Source: Anaerolineales bacterium (lineage in GTDB: Bacteria > Chloroflexota > Anaerolineae > Anaerolineales > UBA11579). Taken from it: a DNA stretch of 64,000 nt. Below the pieces are notes generated by a model. That model was not told the origin of the DNA. It was given only the letters and a program-made list of their open reading frames with translations, and did not search any database. The stretch lies in the NCBI GenBank assembly GCA_019637675.1, contig JAHBVE010000001.1:865997-929996 (forward strand), given 5' to 3'. Both the position numbers and the translations under genes were made by a program. Shown here one piece after another: positions 18,728 through 27,518 of this stretch. Each line of letters opens with the position of its first letter. The stretch's first letter is position 1.

Positions 18728-19915
18728 CTAACCTTTCACCGCGCCGGCCAGCAGGCCGCGCACGAAGAAGCGCTGGAAGGCAAAGAATACGATCATCGGC
18801 AGCAGCATGGAGAGGAAGGCGGATGCCGTGAGCAGATGCCAACCGCCGCCGAGCGACTGCACCAGGCCGTTGATCTGGTAGGTCAGCACCGGTTGGCGGC
18901 CAGAGAGGAACACCAGCGCCACCAGCAAGTCATTCCAGACCCACAGGAACTGGAAGATGGCCAGGGAAGCCAGCGCTGGCAGCGACAGCGGCAGGGCCAG
19001 GCGGGTGAATGCGGTCCAGTGGCTTGCACCGTCGAGATAGGCCGACTCGAACAAGTCACGCGGCAGCGAGCCGATGAAGTTGCGCATCAGGAAGATGGCA
19101 TATGGCAAGCCGAAGCCGGTGTGGAACAGCCACACGCCCAGGAAGGTGCTGCTGAGCCCCAGCTGCTGGTATAGCTTGGAGATCGGCACCAGGGTCATCT
19201 GCAGGGGCACGATCTGCAAGCCCACCAGCAGCGCGAACAGCCACATGCGGCCGGGGAAGTGCAGCCAGGAGAAGGCATAGGCTGCCAGCGCCGCAAAGAT
19301 GAGCGGCAGGATGGTGGCGGGGATGGTGACGATGAGCGTGTTGACGAATGCACGCGCCATGCCGCGGCTGTTGCCCAGGTCGGTCACGAAATCACAGGTC
19401 AGGTCGGTGGATTGGGTGCCGGCGGCGCAGTCAGCCTCGTAGCTGGTGACGCCGCGGTAGCCGACCAGGGCGTCAACATAGTTGTTGAGCGTGAAGCGGG
19501 GGCGCTCTTCCACACCGGCAAAGCCGCGGATCTGGGTCAGGATGTCGGCCAGCTGCTGGGCATCCGGCCGCTCCTCTTCGGGCACGTGGATGCTGCCATC
19601 CGGCAGCGTGTTGTTGAAGCTGGCCGCCAGCTGCACAGAGCGGCGGAACAGGGCCACGTATTCAGGGTTACTGAAGTCAGCGCTGGGGATGGCATCGCCC
19701 TCGGAGCCGTGACAGCCGGCGCAGAACTCGGTGTATTCGGCGCCGGCTTTGGGCGCCGTGAATGCGGTCCACCAGCCGCTGGTGTTGGCGTCTTGCACGG
19801 GACGGAACGAGGTGACCAGCAGCCCAAGCGTAGGCAACAGCCAAATGACGATCATGGCGATCACCAGTACATGCAGGGGCAGGCCGGCCAGGAAGCGTTT
19901 CATGCGTTCGCTCAT
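18728..19915 (-). CDS. MalG-type sugar ABC permease with an inserted c-type heme motif
   Basis: A 395-residue inner-membrane permease of the MalG family, with a first helix at about residues 13-37, the EAA loop (SAYLDGASHWTAFTRLALP) near residue 290 and a typical C-terminal half. It is about 110 residues longer than usual. The extra sequence lies in the first external loop and contains CAGCH at residues 65-69 in the context FCAGCHGSEGD, a class I cytochrome c heme-attachment motif, followed by an alpha-helical tail (DAQQLADILTQIRGF) like the last helix of cytochrome c. No Met is available as distal ligand; His110 sits where the MP motif is expected. Two further cysteines (163, 174) follow. 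The permease call is firm; heme binding is inference. Confidence 0.88.
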   Translation of the reverse strand: MSERMKRFLAGLPLHVLVIAMIVIWLLPTLGLLVTSFRPVQDANTSGWWTAFTAPKAGAEYTEFCAGCHGSEGDAIPSADFSNPEYVALFRRSVQLAASFNNTLPDGSIHVPEEERPDAQQLADILTQIRGFAGVEERPRFTLNNYVDALVGYRGVTSYEADCAAGTQSTDLTCDFVTDLGNSRGMARAFVNTLIVTIPATILPLIFAALAAYAFSWLHFPGRMWLFALLVGLQIVPLQMTLVPISKLYQQLGLSSTFLGVWLFHTGFGLPYAIFLMRNFIGSLPRDLFESAYLDGASHWTAFTRLALPLSLPALASLAIFQFLWVWNDLLVALVFLSGRQPVLTYQINGLVQSLGGGWHLLTASAFLSMLLPMIVFFAFQRFFVRGLLAGAVKG

Positions 19916-19929
19916 GGTTTATCTATGCG

Positions 19930-20889
19930 CTAGCGCATAGCCTCCTGTTCGCGGAAGCGTTTGATGTTCAGGATCATGAACGGGATGATCGCCAGCACCA
20001 GCACCATGGCCACGGCTGTGCCGCGCCCGGTCTGCTGGTTGACGTACATCTCGGCATACATCCGGTTGGCGATCACCTGCGTGCTGTAATTGCCGCCGGT
20101 CATCACGAAGACGATGTCGAATATCTTGAGCGTATTGATCACCATCGTTGTAATGACCACTACTATGGTCGGCAGGATGACCGGCACCGTGATCTTCCAG
20201 AATGCGGTCCACTCGGTTGCGCCGTCGATGCTGGCAGCTTCCAGCAATTCGCCCGGCACGCTCTTGATGGCAGCGGAGAGGATCACCATACAAAAACCGG
20301 CCCACATCCAGATGCCGACCACGATCAGCATGAAGGTGTTGAGTGGAATGCGCGTCATGAAGGATACAGGTTCACCGCCCACCGCGCGCACGATGGCGTT
20401 GAGCAGGCCGATCTGGGTATTGTCCGTGCCGAAGTGATAGACAAACTTCCAGATCACGCCCGCGCCAACGAACGAGATCGCCATGGGTAAAAAGATGACC
20501 GACTTGGCGAGTGACTCGTACTTCACTTTGTCAGACAGCACAGCCATCAGCAGGCCCAGGCTGACCGCGCCGGTGACCAGGCCCAGTATCCATTTGAGAT
20601 TGTTGCCGAACGAGGAGATCCAGAATGTGCGCCAGGCGCTGGCTGCGCTGCTGGTGTCCAGCTCGCTGGTGAGCGCGTAGCGATAGTTTTCAAAGATGCC
20701 CCAGCAGGGGCGGCCTTCCACACAGGCGCTGGAGGCCCAGTTGATCGAGTCCTTATCCAGCAGGCTCAGGTAAAACGTGTTGAAGGCTGGATAGACGATG
20801 TAGATCAGAATGATGATGAGGGCAGGCGCCAGGTACAGCCACGGCGCCACGCGGCCTTGCCGCATGATGTTGGGAATGCGCTCACTCAC
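19930..20889 (-). CDS. MalF-type sugar ABC permease
   Basis: A 319-residue permease with six predicted membrane helices, starting at APWLYLAPALIIILIYIVYP, and the EAA loop (LLEAASIDGATEWTAFWKI) near residue 220. It pairs with the downstream MalG-type subunit, 14 bp away, and with the lipoprotein encoded upstream. The first external loop holds a cysteine pair (ACVEGRPCW) that could form a disulphide. No ATPase gene is present in the cluster, so a shared MsmK/MalK-type ATPase encoded elsewhere is presumably used. Confidence 0.9.
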   Translation of the reverse strand: MSERIPNIMRQGRVAPWLYLAPALIIILIYIVYPAFNTFYLSLLDKDSINWASSACVEGRPCWGIFENYRYALTSELDTSSAASAWRTFWISSFGNNLKWILGLVTGAVSLGLLMAVLSDKVKYESLAKSVIFLPMAISFVGAGVIWKFVYHFGTDNTQIGLLNAIVRAVGGEPVSFMTRIPLNTFMLIVVGIWMWAGFCMVILSAAIKSVPGELLEAASIDGATEWTAFWKITVPVILPTIVVVITTMVINTLKIFDIVFVMTGGNYSTQVIANRMYAEMYVNQQTGRGTAVAMVLVLAIIPFMILNIKRFREQEAMR

Positions 20890-20919
20890 AGGGATCTCCT
20901 CTCCTCATGTGCAGTGCAA

Positions 20920-20949
20920 ACCGCCCCAGGGCTATTGCCCTGGGGCGGT
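20920..20949 (-). terminator. Hairpin between binding protein and permease genes
   Basis: ACCGCCCCAGGGC pairs perfectly with its complement around a 4-base loop (13-bp stem). There is no T-run. Position right after a binding-protein gene suggests attenuation or 3'-end protection giving more binding protein than permease. Confidence 0.65.
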
Positions 20950-20958
20950 CTTACTGCA

Positions 20959-22290
20959 CTAGTTGCCCTGGTCGGCAGCCTGAGCTTCAGCTGCGCCAGC
21001 CAGTGCGGCGTCAATGCTTGAGGCGCCGCTCACCACGTCCACAATGGCGCGCCATTCCGCCGAGCCGAAGCTGGGCTGGATGGAGTCACCAATGTCAGGG
21101 GTGGCCGCGCTGGCGCCAGCCAGCACATCAGCCAAAGCGGCATTGATCGGGTCGGCATAGTTGCCGGCCGAGCCGTTGTTGGGCGAGAGGCCGAAGCCCG
21201 TGGCCGCCCAGTGGGCGCCACCCTCAGCGCTGGTCAGGTACGCCACAATCGCGCGTACTGCCGGCGTGTCAGAGAAAGCCATCATCCAGTCCGCACCGCC
21301 CTGAACACCATCAGCGCCGGGGAAGTGGAAGAAGCTGAAGTCAGTACCGAACTCAAGCTCGGGGTACTGCGCCGCAATGGCGCCGCCCGCAAAGCCGGAC
21401 TGCTTGACCATCATGGCCTGCGGCGGGTCGCTGAACGGCAGCAGGATGGCATCGCTGAAGCTGGTGCTCAGCGAGCCTTCAGCGCCGCCAACGGCGTAAG
21501 CCGGGTTAGAGGCCCAGCCGCTGTAGATCTCGTACGCGCCGGCGACACCGGCGTCATTGTAGGCGACCGAACCATCCAGGATGCCATTCACGTACGCGCT
21601 GCCCTGCGTGGCCAGCAGAATGTCCTGGATGAAGTCAGAGGCGGTCCAACCGGTGGCATCGCCGCTTTCAAAGCCCATGGAGAAGGGAACGTTGCCGTCG
21701 GCGACCATCTGGTCAGCCAGAGCAACAAAGTCATCCCACGTGGTGGGCACGCTGTAACCAAAAGCGTCGAAGTTGACCGGGCTGTACCACACGATGGACT
21801 TGGGGTCAGCCTTGACGGCTACACCCAGCCAGCTGCCACCCGAGGTGGCCATCCAGGCCGGGGCATAGTTGCCGGCATCGGCGCCCAGGCTGTCCAGAGC
21901 GACCAGTTGGTCGCCGTAGGAGCCAATGGGGCCGACGGTGGGCCAGAACACCAGATCCCAGGCGTCACCGGATTCGATGCGGGTCTCGAGCAGAGCCTGG
22001 TCGCGCGAAGACTCGGGGACGATGGTGATGCCACAGGCCTCTACGATGGGGGCAATCGCGGCGTGGAAGCTTTCTTCCTCAGCGCTGGCCCATTGGTAGA
22101 GCACGGTGACTTCGTCGCCTGGGGATGCGCCGAAGCACATGTCGTCTACAGGCTCAGAGGGGGCGTCAGTTGCGGGAGCGGTGGTTGGCTCTGCGGGAGC
22201 CGCTGTGGGCGCCGGCGCACCGCCGCCACAGGCAGCCAGCACCAGGGCCAGTACAGTAGCTGCTACTAAAAACTTGAAGAACTTAGACAT
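20959..22290 (-). CDS. Sugar ABC transporter substrate-binding lipoprotein
   Basis: A 443-residue solute-binding protein of the MalE-like (family 1) type. It begins with a signal peptide ending in the lipobox LAAC (Cys at residue 21) and a Thr/Ala/Pro linker. The mature part has typical features such as WYSPVNFDAFGYSVPTTWDDF and ADWMMAFSD. Several cysteines (MCFGASPG and VEACG) are present in the N-terminal lobe. With the permeases and treS downstream, an alpha-glucoside such as maltose or trehalose is the likely ligand, but that is inferred from neighbours. An upstream lacI-type gene probably controls it. Confidence 0.9.
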   Translation of the reverse strand: MSKFFKFLVAATVLALVLAACGGGAPAPTAAPAEPTTAPATDAPSEPVDDMCFGASPGDEVTVLYQWASAEEESFHAAIAPIVEACGITIVPESSRDQALLETRIESGDAWDLVFWPTVGPIGSYGDQLVALDSLGADAGNYAPAWMATSGGSWLGVAVKADPKSIVWYSPVNFDAFGYSVPTTWDDFVALADQMVADGNVPFSMGFESGDATGWTASDFIQDILLATQGSAYVNGILDGSVAYNDAGVAGAYEIYSGWASNPAYAVGGAEGSLSTSFSDAILLPFSDPPQAMMVKQSGFAGGAIAAQYPELEFGTDFSFFHFPGADGVQGGADWMMAFSDTPAVRAIVAYLTSAEGGAHWAATGFGLSPNNGSAGNYADPINAALADVLAGASAATPDIGDSIQPSFGSAEWRAIVDVVSGASSIDAALAGAAEAQAADQGN

Positions 22291-22413
22291 AACTTACTTC
22301 TCCTTCCGGATAGTGAGTCAATCGAATATACGCCACAGCATTGGCTTTAGCGTATCTTCAAACATGGGTTTTGGCGCAGCACCTCCTTTTGTGAAGTCAT
22401 GCTGATATTGGGA

Positions 22414-23442
22414 TTATGGCGTGGCGATACTTGATGAACGAACGACGAGGTCAGTTTCGAATAAATAGCCAGGTTGGTCCAACTTGCCCCATTTGAGCAG
22501 ATACAGCAACCGCTCGCAGGCCATCAGCCCCAGCTTATAGCCTGGCAGGCGAACCGTCGTGAGCGGAGGGTCGTAGTACTCGGCCAGAGCGATATCGTCA
22601 AAGCCGACGAAGGCTACGTCGTGCGGAATGCGCAACCCGGCGTTTTTGACTGCCAGCATGGCGCCCAGTGCGACAACATCGCTGGCTACGAACACGGCGG
22701 TCGGCGGAGCGGGGAGGGCCAGCAATTCTTTCATGGCCGCCAGGCCGCTGCCCGGCGTGTAGTTGCCTTCCTTGATGTAGGCTTCATCTACTTCGAGGCC
22801 GCTCTTTTCGAGCGCGTTCCGGTAGCCGAGGCAGCGCTGCTGGGCGGAGGTATAGCTCAGGTTGGCGTTGGTGATCAGGGCGATCCGTTTGTGGCCCAAC
22901 TGCGCCAGGTGGCGCACGGCCTGCTCAGCGCTGCGCGTGGCATCAATGTCTACAAACGGGATCGGGCTATCGGGCAGCTGGCCAAGCAGCATGATATGCA
23001 CACCTTCGTCTACCAGTTGCAGGAGGCCCGGGTCATCCTGGCGCGGGCCAGAAAGGATGATGCCGTCAACATGGTTCTCGCTGACCAGATGGCGATAACC
23101 GGTGGGGTCGGCAGGGTCGACCTGTTTCAGAAGCACATGGTACCCATGTTTCATCGCGGCTTGCTCTATTCCGAACATAACCCGTGTGAGAAAAGCGTCT
23201 GCGTACACTTGCTCAGGCGACTGGTGCAGCACCAGGCCGATGGTGTTGGACTTGCCGCTGGCCAGCTTACGGCCGGCAGAGTTGGGCGAATAGTTCAGCC
23301 GCTTGGCGACATCTCGCACGCGCTGGCGGGTTGCCTCGCTGATCGCAATTCCAGGCAGATTGTTCAGCACAACAGAAACAGTCGCTCGGGAAACACCGGC
23401 GGCTTGGGCAACGTCGAAGCTGGTTACTCTGTTAGTAGACAA
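22414..23442 (-). CDS. LacI-family transcriptional regulator
   Basis: A 342-residue regulator with an N-terminal helix-turn-helix (SFDVAQAAGVSRATVSVVLN, residues 9-28), hinge helix (NYSPNSAGRKLASG) and a periplasmic-binding-protein-like effector domain. The likely start is a TTG at 23440-23442, giving a normal N-terminus. It is first in the minus-strand run that continues with the sugar transporter and treS, and probably represses them until an alpha-glucoside binds. Direct repeats just upstream (23451-23472) and an inverted ATACGC/GCGTAT pair before the binding-protein gene are candidate operators. Confidence 0.92.
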   Translation of the reverse strand: MSTNRVTSFDVAQAAGVSRATVSVVLNNLPGIAISEATRQRVRDVAKRLNYSPNSAGRKLASGKSNTIGLVLHQSPEQVYADAFLTRVMFGIEQAAMKHGYHVLLKQVDPADPTGYRHLVSENHVDGIILSGPRQDDPGLLQLVDEGVHIMLLGQLPDSPIPFVDIDATRSAEQAVRHLAQLGHKRIALITNANLSYTSAQQRCLGYRNALEKSGLEVDEAYIKEGNYTPGSGLAAMKELLALPAPPTAVFVASDVVALGAMLAVKNAGLRIPHDVAFVGFDDIALAEYYDPPLTTVRLPGYKLGLMACERLLYLLKWGKLDQPGYLFETDLVVRSSSIATP

Positions 23443-23450
23443 GGCTAAAG

Positions 23451-23472
23451 CGTGTTAGTTACGCGTGTTAGT
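23451..23472. promoter_or_regulatory. Candidate operator: direct repeats of CGTGTTAGT
   Basis: CGTGTTAGT occurs at 23451-23459 and 23464-23472, 13 bp apart, immediately upstream of the lacI-type start, with ACGCGT between. LacI proteins usually bind palindromes with a central CG, which the ACGCGT core offers. Autoregulation is inferred. Confidence 0.35.
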
Positions 23473-23528
23473 AAACTATAAAGAGGTTGTTAGAGGTTGT
23501 CAACCGGCAAAGGACAGTGATGAAGGCT

Positions 23529-24812
23529 CTATTGCTGGTTTGCCTGGCCGCGCTGGACCAGAAGCTGTTCGATGCGCATCTTGTTCATCTGGCGTACGGT
23601 GAAGCTTAGCGTCTTGTAATGCACCACTTCGCCTACATTTGGAATGCGGCCAAGCTGGGACATAACCAAGCCCGCCGCTGTGTTGTAGGCTTCATCTTCT
23701 TCGATCTCTACGCCTACAACGTCACTCAGCTCATCTACTGATGTAGTGCCGGCAACCAGCCATGCGCCTTTTCGCAGCGGGCTAATATCGCCGCGGCTGA
23801 TGTGATATTCATCATTGATCTCGCCGACGATGACCTCCAGCACATCCTCCAGCGTCAGCAGGCCAGCGGTGCCGCCATGTTCGTCCAGCACGATGGCCAT
23901 GTGGGAGCGTTCGGTCGTCAAGCGCTTGTACACGTCTGGCAGGGTAGCGCTTTCCGGTACCAGTATCACCTGGCGAGCCAGATCTCTGATCGTGATCGTC
24001 TCATCGCCCCAGATCAGATCCTTAATATGCGCATAGCCAATTACATTGTCGAGGTTAGTGTCATAGATCGGGAAGCGGGAGAAGCCCCATTGCGCGGCTT
24101 GATTTAGCGCTTCTTTCGGGCTTAACGACGCATCCAATGCAGCCACCTCTGTTCGCGAAGTCATGACGTCGTGTGCCTGGCGATCTCCGTATTCGAATAC
24201 ACCGCTTACAAAAGCTTCTTCGCTGAGCTGGAAGATGCCTTCAGAGCGGCCTTGTTGCAGGAGCTGCTCGATCTCTTCTGAGCTGGTACTTGGGGAGTGA
24301 GCCGCACGCGGCAGTAGGCGCAGCATCGCGTCAGTCGAGATCGAAAGCAGTTTCACCAATGGCGAGGCCAGCTTCTCCAGCCAGCGCAGCGGCTTGTACA
24401 ACAGCGTGGCCATGCGCTCCGGGTTGCGCAAGGCGAGCTGCTTGGGCACCAGCTCGCCAACGATCAATGTGACATAAGTGATCGCAAGGACCAAGGTCAG
24501 CAGTGCGATCTGCTGTGCATACGGTTCGAGCACTGGAATCTTGGCCAGCCTTTGCGCCAAAACAGGCGCGATTGACGCACCGCCATACGCGGAGGTAAGC
24601 GAACCCACAAGGCTGATGCCAATTTGCACAGTAGCTAAGATGTGGCCCGGCTTCTCTTTAACTTTGATGACGTCGGCCGCGGCCTTGTCGCCTTGGTCGG
24701 AGATTATTTTGAGGCGATGCTTACGAGATGTTACAAGGGCAAGCTCTGCCGCAGCAAAGTAGCCATTCACAATGATCAAAGTAAGGATGATGATGATCTC
24801 TGTTGTTACCAA
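23529..24812 (-). CDS. CNNM/HlyC-CorC family membrane protein with CBS pair
   Basis: A 427-residue protein of the group once called hemolysin C. An N-terminal CNNM (DUF21) membrane domain covers about residues 1-190 (opening TEIIIILTLIIVNGYFAAAELALV), followed by two CBS domains (about 205-330) and a C-terminal CorC_HlyC domain. Relatives act in Mg2+ or Co2+ efflux and Mg2+ homeostasis; haemolysis is not implied. The start is a TTG behind a GGAGG Shine-Dalgarno. It stands alone between lacI and a divergent GGDEF gene. Confidence 0.9.
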   Translation of the reverse strand: MVTTEIIIILTLIIVNGYFAAAELALVTSRKHRLKIISDQGDKAAADVIKVKEKPGHILATVQIGISLVGSLTSAYGGASIAPVLAQRLAKIPVLEPYAQQIALLTLVLAITYVTLIVGELVPKQLALRNPERMATLLYKPLRWLEKLASPLVKLLSISTDAMLRLLPRAAHSPSTSSEEIEQLLQQGRSEGIFQLSEEAFVSGVFEYGDRQAHDVMTSRTEVAALDASLSPKEALNQAAQWGFSRFPIYDTNLDNVIGYAHIKDLIWGDETITIRDLARQVILVPESATLPDVYKRLTTERSHMAIVLDEHGGTAGLLTLEDVLEVIVGEINDEYHISRGDISPLRKGAWLVAGTTSVDELSDVVGVEIEEDEAYNTAAGLVMSQLGRIPNVGEVVHYKTLSFTVRQMNKMRIEQLLVQRGQANQQ

Positions 24813-24857
24813 GTAAAGCAGTCCTCCAGGCTAAAATGCGCATAGCCATATCAGTTC

Positions 24858-26173
24858 ATGTATACAAAATCAAAGAATTTTACGATAATAGCACAAGCCG
24901 AATTTACTCGGTTTGCTCCAAACTCTTTTGTGGAAAAACTATTAAGCCTCCGTGACAAACAGGGGTGGCGACTAGGCAAGTGGTTAGTCGCTGCCTTGGT
25001 GCTTGCCTTGTACTTGCCACTAGTGCCGAAGCTGTATGGGCATGTCGGTACAGTGGGGCTGGCCGCGGGATTGATCCCATGCATTTTTTGGGGGATCTGG
25101 CTCGGCCCATATCCGGGAGCATTCTTTGCTCTCCTGCTTGGCGTACCGCATTACCTTCTACTGAGGGATCTGGGGGAGCCGCTTTTGCTGCAGGGACGGA
25201 TCGAGCTTCTGGCGACTCACATCGTCATGGGCAACGGTCACATACTTTCTCACAAATGGGTTTCATCTCCGCAGCCGGCTAGCGATCCAATTGGGCAGAG
25301 TCAGAGGCTGCCCAAGCTCGCTTCCGCGGGTTGTTCGAGCGCACAACGGACATGGTCTTTATCATGTCAATGGACCTGCACCTGCTGGATGTTAACGATG
25401 TGGCCTTGCAGCTGCTTGGGTATAAGCGCGAGGAACTGATCGGGGCTTCTTATCGCAAGGTCATTGTCCCAGAGGAGCAGGATGATCTGACCCAACGGCT
25501 TGCAAATGCTGCCAGCAGCAAAGTGCGACAGCATATCTACGAACGCACTTACATTACAAAAGATGGCCAGCGCATCCCGGCAGAAGTTGATTCAGCCGTC
25601 TTTCGGGATGGGCATGGCCGCATCTTGCACTATCAAGCAATCGGCCGCGACATCCGACAGCGCAAGGCTGCCGAGATAGAGCTATACCATCAGGCCACGC
25701 ATGATGAGCTCACCGGGCTGTACAACCGCACTCTGTTCGCTGAGGTGCTTTGGCGTGCGATCGAACGCAGCAAGCGCAGCAACCGCAAAGCGGCCGTCCT
25801 CTTCGCCGATCTTGACGGATTTAAGAAGATCAATGACACCTTTGGCCACAGCATGGGTGACCTGCTGCTGAAAGCTGTTGCAAAGCGGCTACGTGAGATC
25901 GTGCGCACTACGGATACTCTGGCGCGCCTGGGCGGGGATGAGTTTGGCATCATTCTGGAAGACTTGAACACGCGTAGCGAAGCGCAGAAAGTTGCCGATT
26001 CGGTGCAAAGCACGCTCGGCCAGCCATTCATCATCCACGGGGAAACTTTGCAGATCGGGGCCAGCTGTGGGGTCAGCATGTTCCCTGACGATGAGACCGA
26101 TCCAGACCGCTTGCTGCGCGCTGCGGATGCTGCAATGTACAAGCTCAAACGAGAGAAATACGCAGCCCGCTAA
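24858..26173 (+). pseudogene. Membrane PAS-GGDEF diguanylate cyclase, two frameshifts
   Basis: One gene split over three frames. Frame A (24858 to about 25233) encodes membrane helices (WLVAALVLALYLPL and GIWLGPYPGAFFALLLG). Frame B (about 25234-25293) would read TVTYFLTNGFHLRSRLAIQL. Frame C (from about 25295) encodes a PAS domain (RFRGLFERTTDMVF onward) and a complete GGDEF domain with RLGGDEFG. Removing one A at 25233-25234 and one G at 25293-25295 restores a single protein of about 437 residues. GGDEF enzymes make cyclic di-GMP. The lesions are both in short homopolymers, so sequencing error is as likely as a true pseudogene. The open part from 25331 could be translated alone. Confidence 0.75.
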
Positions 26174-27168
26174 TCATCCCCTGGGTCGGCATTCTCAAAG
26201 ACTTCATAGTAGCCACGGTCCAGTTCATCGTCGCTTAAGTGTGCATAGCGCTGGGTGACCTGAATGTTCTTGTGGCGGGCCAGTTCCTGGGCCATTTTTA
26301 AATTGCCACCTGTGCCGCGCAAAACGGTGGTGACGAAATAGTGACGGAAGCTGTGGGGCGTGATGCTGCCTTTGGCTTCTTCTCCCAGCGCCAAGGCCAC
26401 ATGGCGGGCGATGATGTTGCGCCCGGAGCTGGGAGTGATCGACTTCACCTTGCGGGCGCCGGCGCCTTTGTCGTGGCGGGCAAACAGGGGCAGGCTGCCT
26501 AGCTGGCGGCCGCTGGCGCCATCCAGAGCGGCACGGGCCTTTTGATAGCTCCGGATGGCGGCCAGCGCACGGCTGGAGAAGCGCACCATGGCTTCCCGGT
26601 TGCCTTTGCCGATCACGATGGCCTTGCCTTCCTGCATCTGCATATCGCCGCGGGTTAGCTTGCAGGCCTCATGCACGCGTAGGCCCGTCTCGCCAAGGGT
26701 GAGGATGAAGGCCTTGTCACGCTTGTTGCGCAAAGCCTCAACTTCGTCCGCGGCAGGCAGCTTATCCAGGCCATCTGCATAATCCAACATTTGTTCTATC
26801 GCTTCGCGAGGGAACTGCGGCAGGCGGGGGCCGGGCCGCCGGCCGCGCTGGCGGATGAGCATGCGCACGCGCGGCAGGTTAGGATCGGCCAGTTGCTCAG
26901 CCGCTAGGAACTCGTAGAAGCCAGCCGCGGCCTGCAGGCGCAGGCGTTCGGTCGCCGGCGACTTGTCCTTGGAGTAGGCTGCAAAGTGGGCAACCGCATC
27001 CTCTTTTAGTTTTGAGAGAGGTGCAGTAGCAGCGATCCCTTCAGCCTTTAGACAGGCCAGGAAGGCTTCTATGGACTTCTTGTAGGTCAGTGCCGTATTC
27101 TCGGAGCGGGCCAGCTTTACGCTGTCGAGATAGCGATCGACTGCATCTTGAATAGTAAGAGTAGCCAT
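26170..27168 (-). CDS. Tyrosine recombinase (XerC/D-like integrase)
   Basis: A 332-residue site-specific recombinase. An N-terminal SAM-like core-binding domain (residues 1-100) is followed by the catalytic domain with Arg in GETGLRVHEAC, Lys in VIGKGNRE, HxxR in HSFRHYF, His in ARHKNIQVTQ and the nucleophile Tyr in QRYAHLS. It could be a housekeeping Xer protein or an integrase of a small element. It overlaps the convergent GGDEF gene by 4 bp, and an AT-rich gap with little coding capacity lies upstream. A weak AAGGA Shine-Dalgarno precedes the ATG. No attachment site was found. Confidence 0.9.
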   Translation of the reverse strand: MATLTIQDAVDRYLDSVKLARSENTALTYKKSIEAFLACLKAEGIAATAPLSKLKEDAVAHFAAYSKDKSPATERLRLQAAAGFYEFLAAEQLADPNLPRVRMLIRQRGRRPGPRLPQFPREAIEQMLDYADGLDKLPAADEVEALRNKRDKAFILTLGETGLRVHEACKLTRGDMQMQEGKAIVIGKGNREAMVRFSSRALAAIRSYQKARAALDGASGRQLGSLPLFARHDKGAGARKVKSITPSSGRNIIARHVALALGEEAKGSITPHSFRHYFVTTVLRGTGGNLKMAQELARHKNIQVTQRYAHLSDDELDRGYYEVFENADPGDD

Positions 27169-27434
27169 GAATTTTCCTTGTCATATTCTGCGCAGCAAAT
27201 TTTGCTTCGAACTATAGTGTGCATACATTGCATTTCGGTGCAAATCGTCGTAAAAGTCACTTCCCAACCCGCTTTATTCGACCTTGCTATTGTTTGCGAT
27301 AATAATACTTATCGAAATCATAAGCCCTTTACAAGCTTTTGTCAATCCCCTACTGGCTACTGCTCAGCATCCCAGGTAGGAGCGCACGCTAAAGAATTGG
27401 CCGGGGTCCAAAACAAACCCCCAAGACGGGTCGG
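27169..27434. other. AT-rich intergenic region beside the recombinase
   Basis: This stretch is much poorer in GC than its surroundings (for example the run around 27290-27330). It holds no convincing long ORF, no tRNA and no clear terminator. It probably contains promoters for the recombinase and for the small ORFs that follow, and may be foreign DNA. Confidence 0.5.
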
Positions 27435-27518
27435 ATGAGCAACGACAGCGCCGCTACCCCACCCAAATCAGCCAGGGGCGGAACAAATCGCTTTGAGAAC
27501 ATAAGAGGGAGAACATGA
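27435..27518 (+). CDS. Possible 27-residue leader ORF
   Basis: MSNDSAATPP, then KSARGGTNRF, then ENIRGRT. The ORF ends in an ATGA overlap with the next small ORF. The upstream Shine-Dalgarno (GGGTCGG) is poor. It is proposed only because of this coupling; it could be chance. Confidence 0.3.
   Translation: MSNDSAATPPKSARGGTNRFENIRGRT

Noticed and set aside
22320..22350. ATACGC/GCGTAT inverted pair before the sugar-binding protein gene as a LacI operator
   Set aside because: The half-sites are 16 bp apart, wider than normal LacI operators, and do not match the repeats upstream of the regulator; kept only as a passing note.
27148..27438. 96-codon ORF in the AT-rich gap
   Set aside because: It has no Shine-Dalgarno, an irregular composition and overlaps the recombinase start; not supported as a gene.
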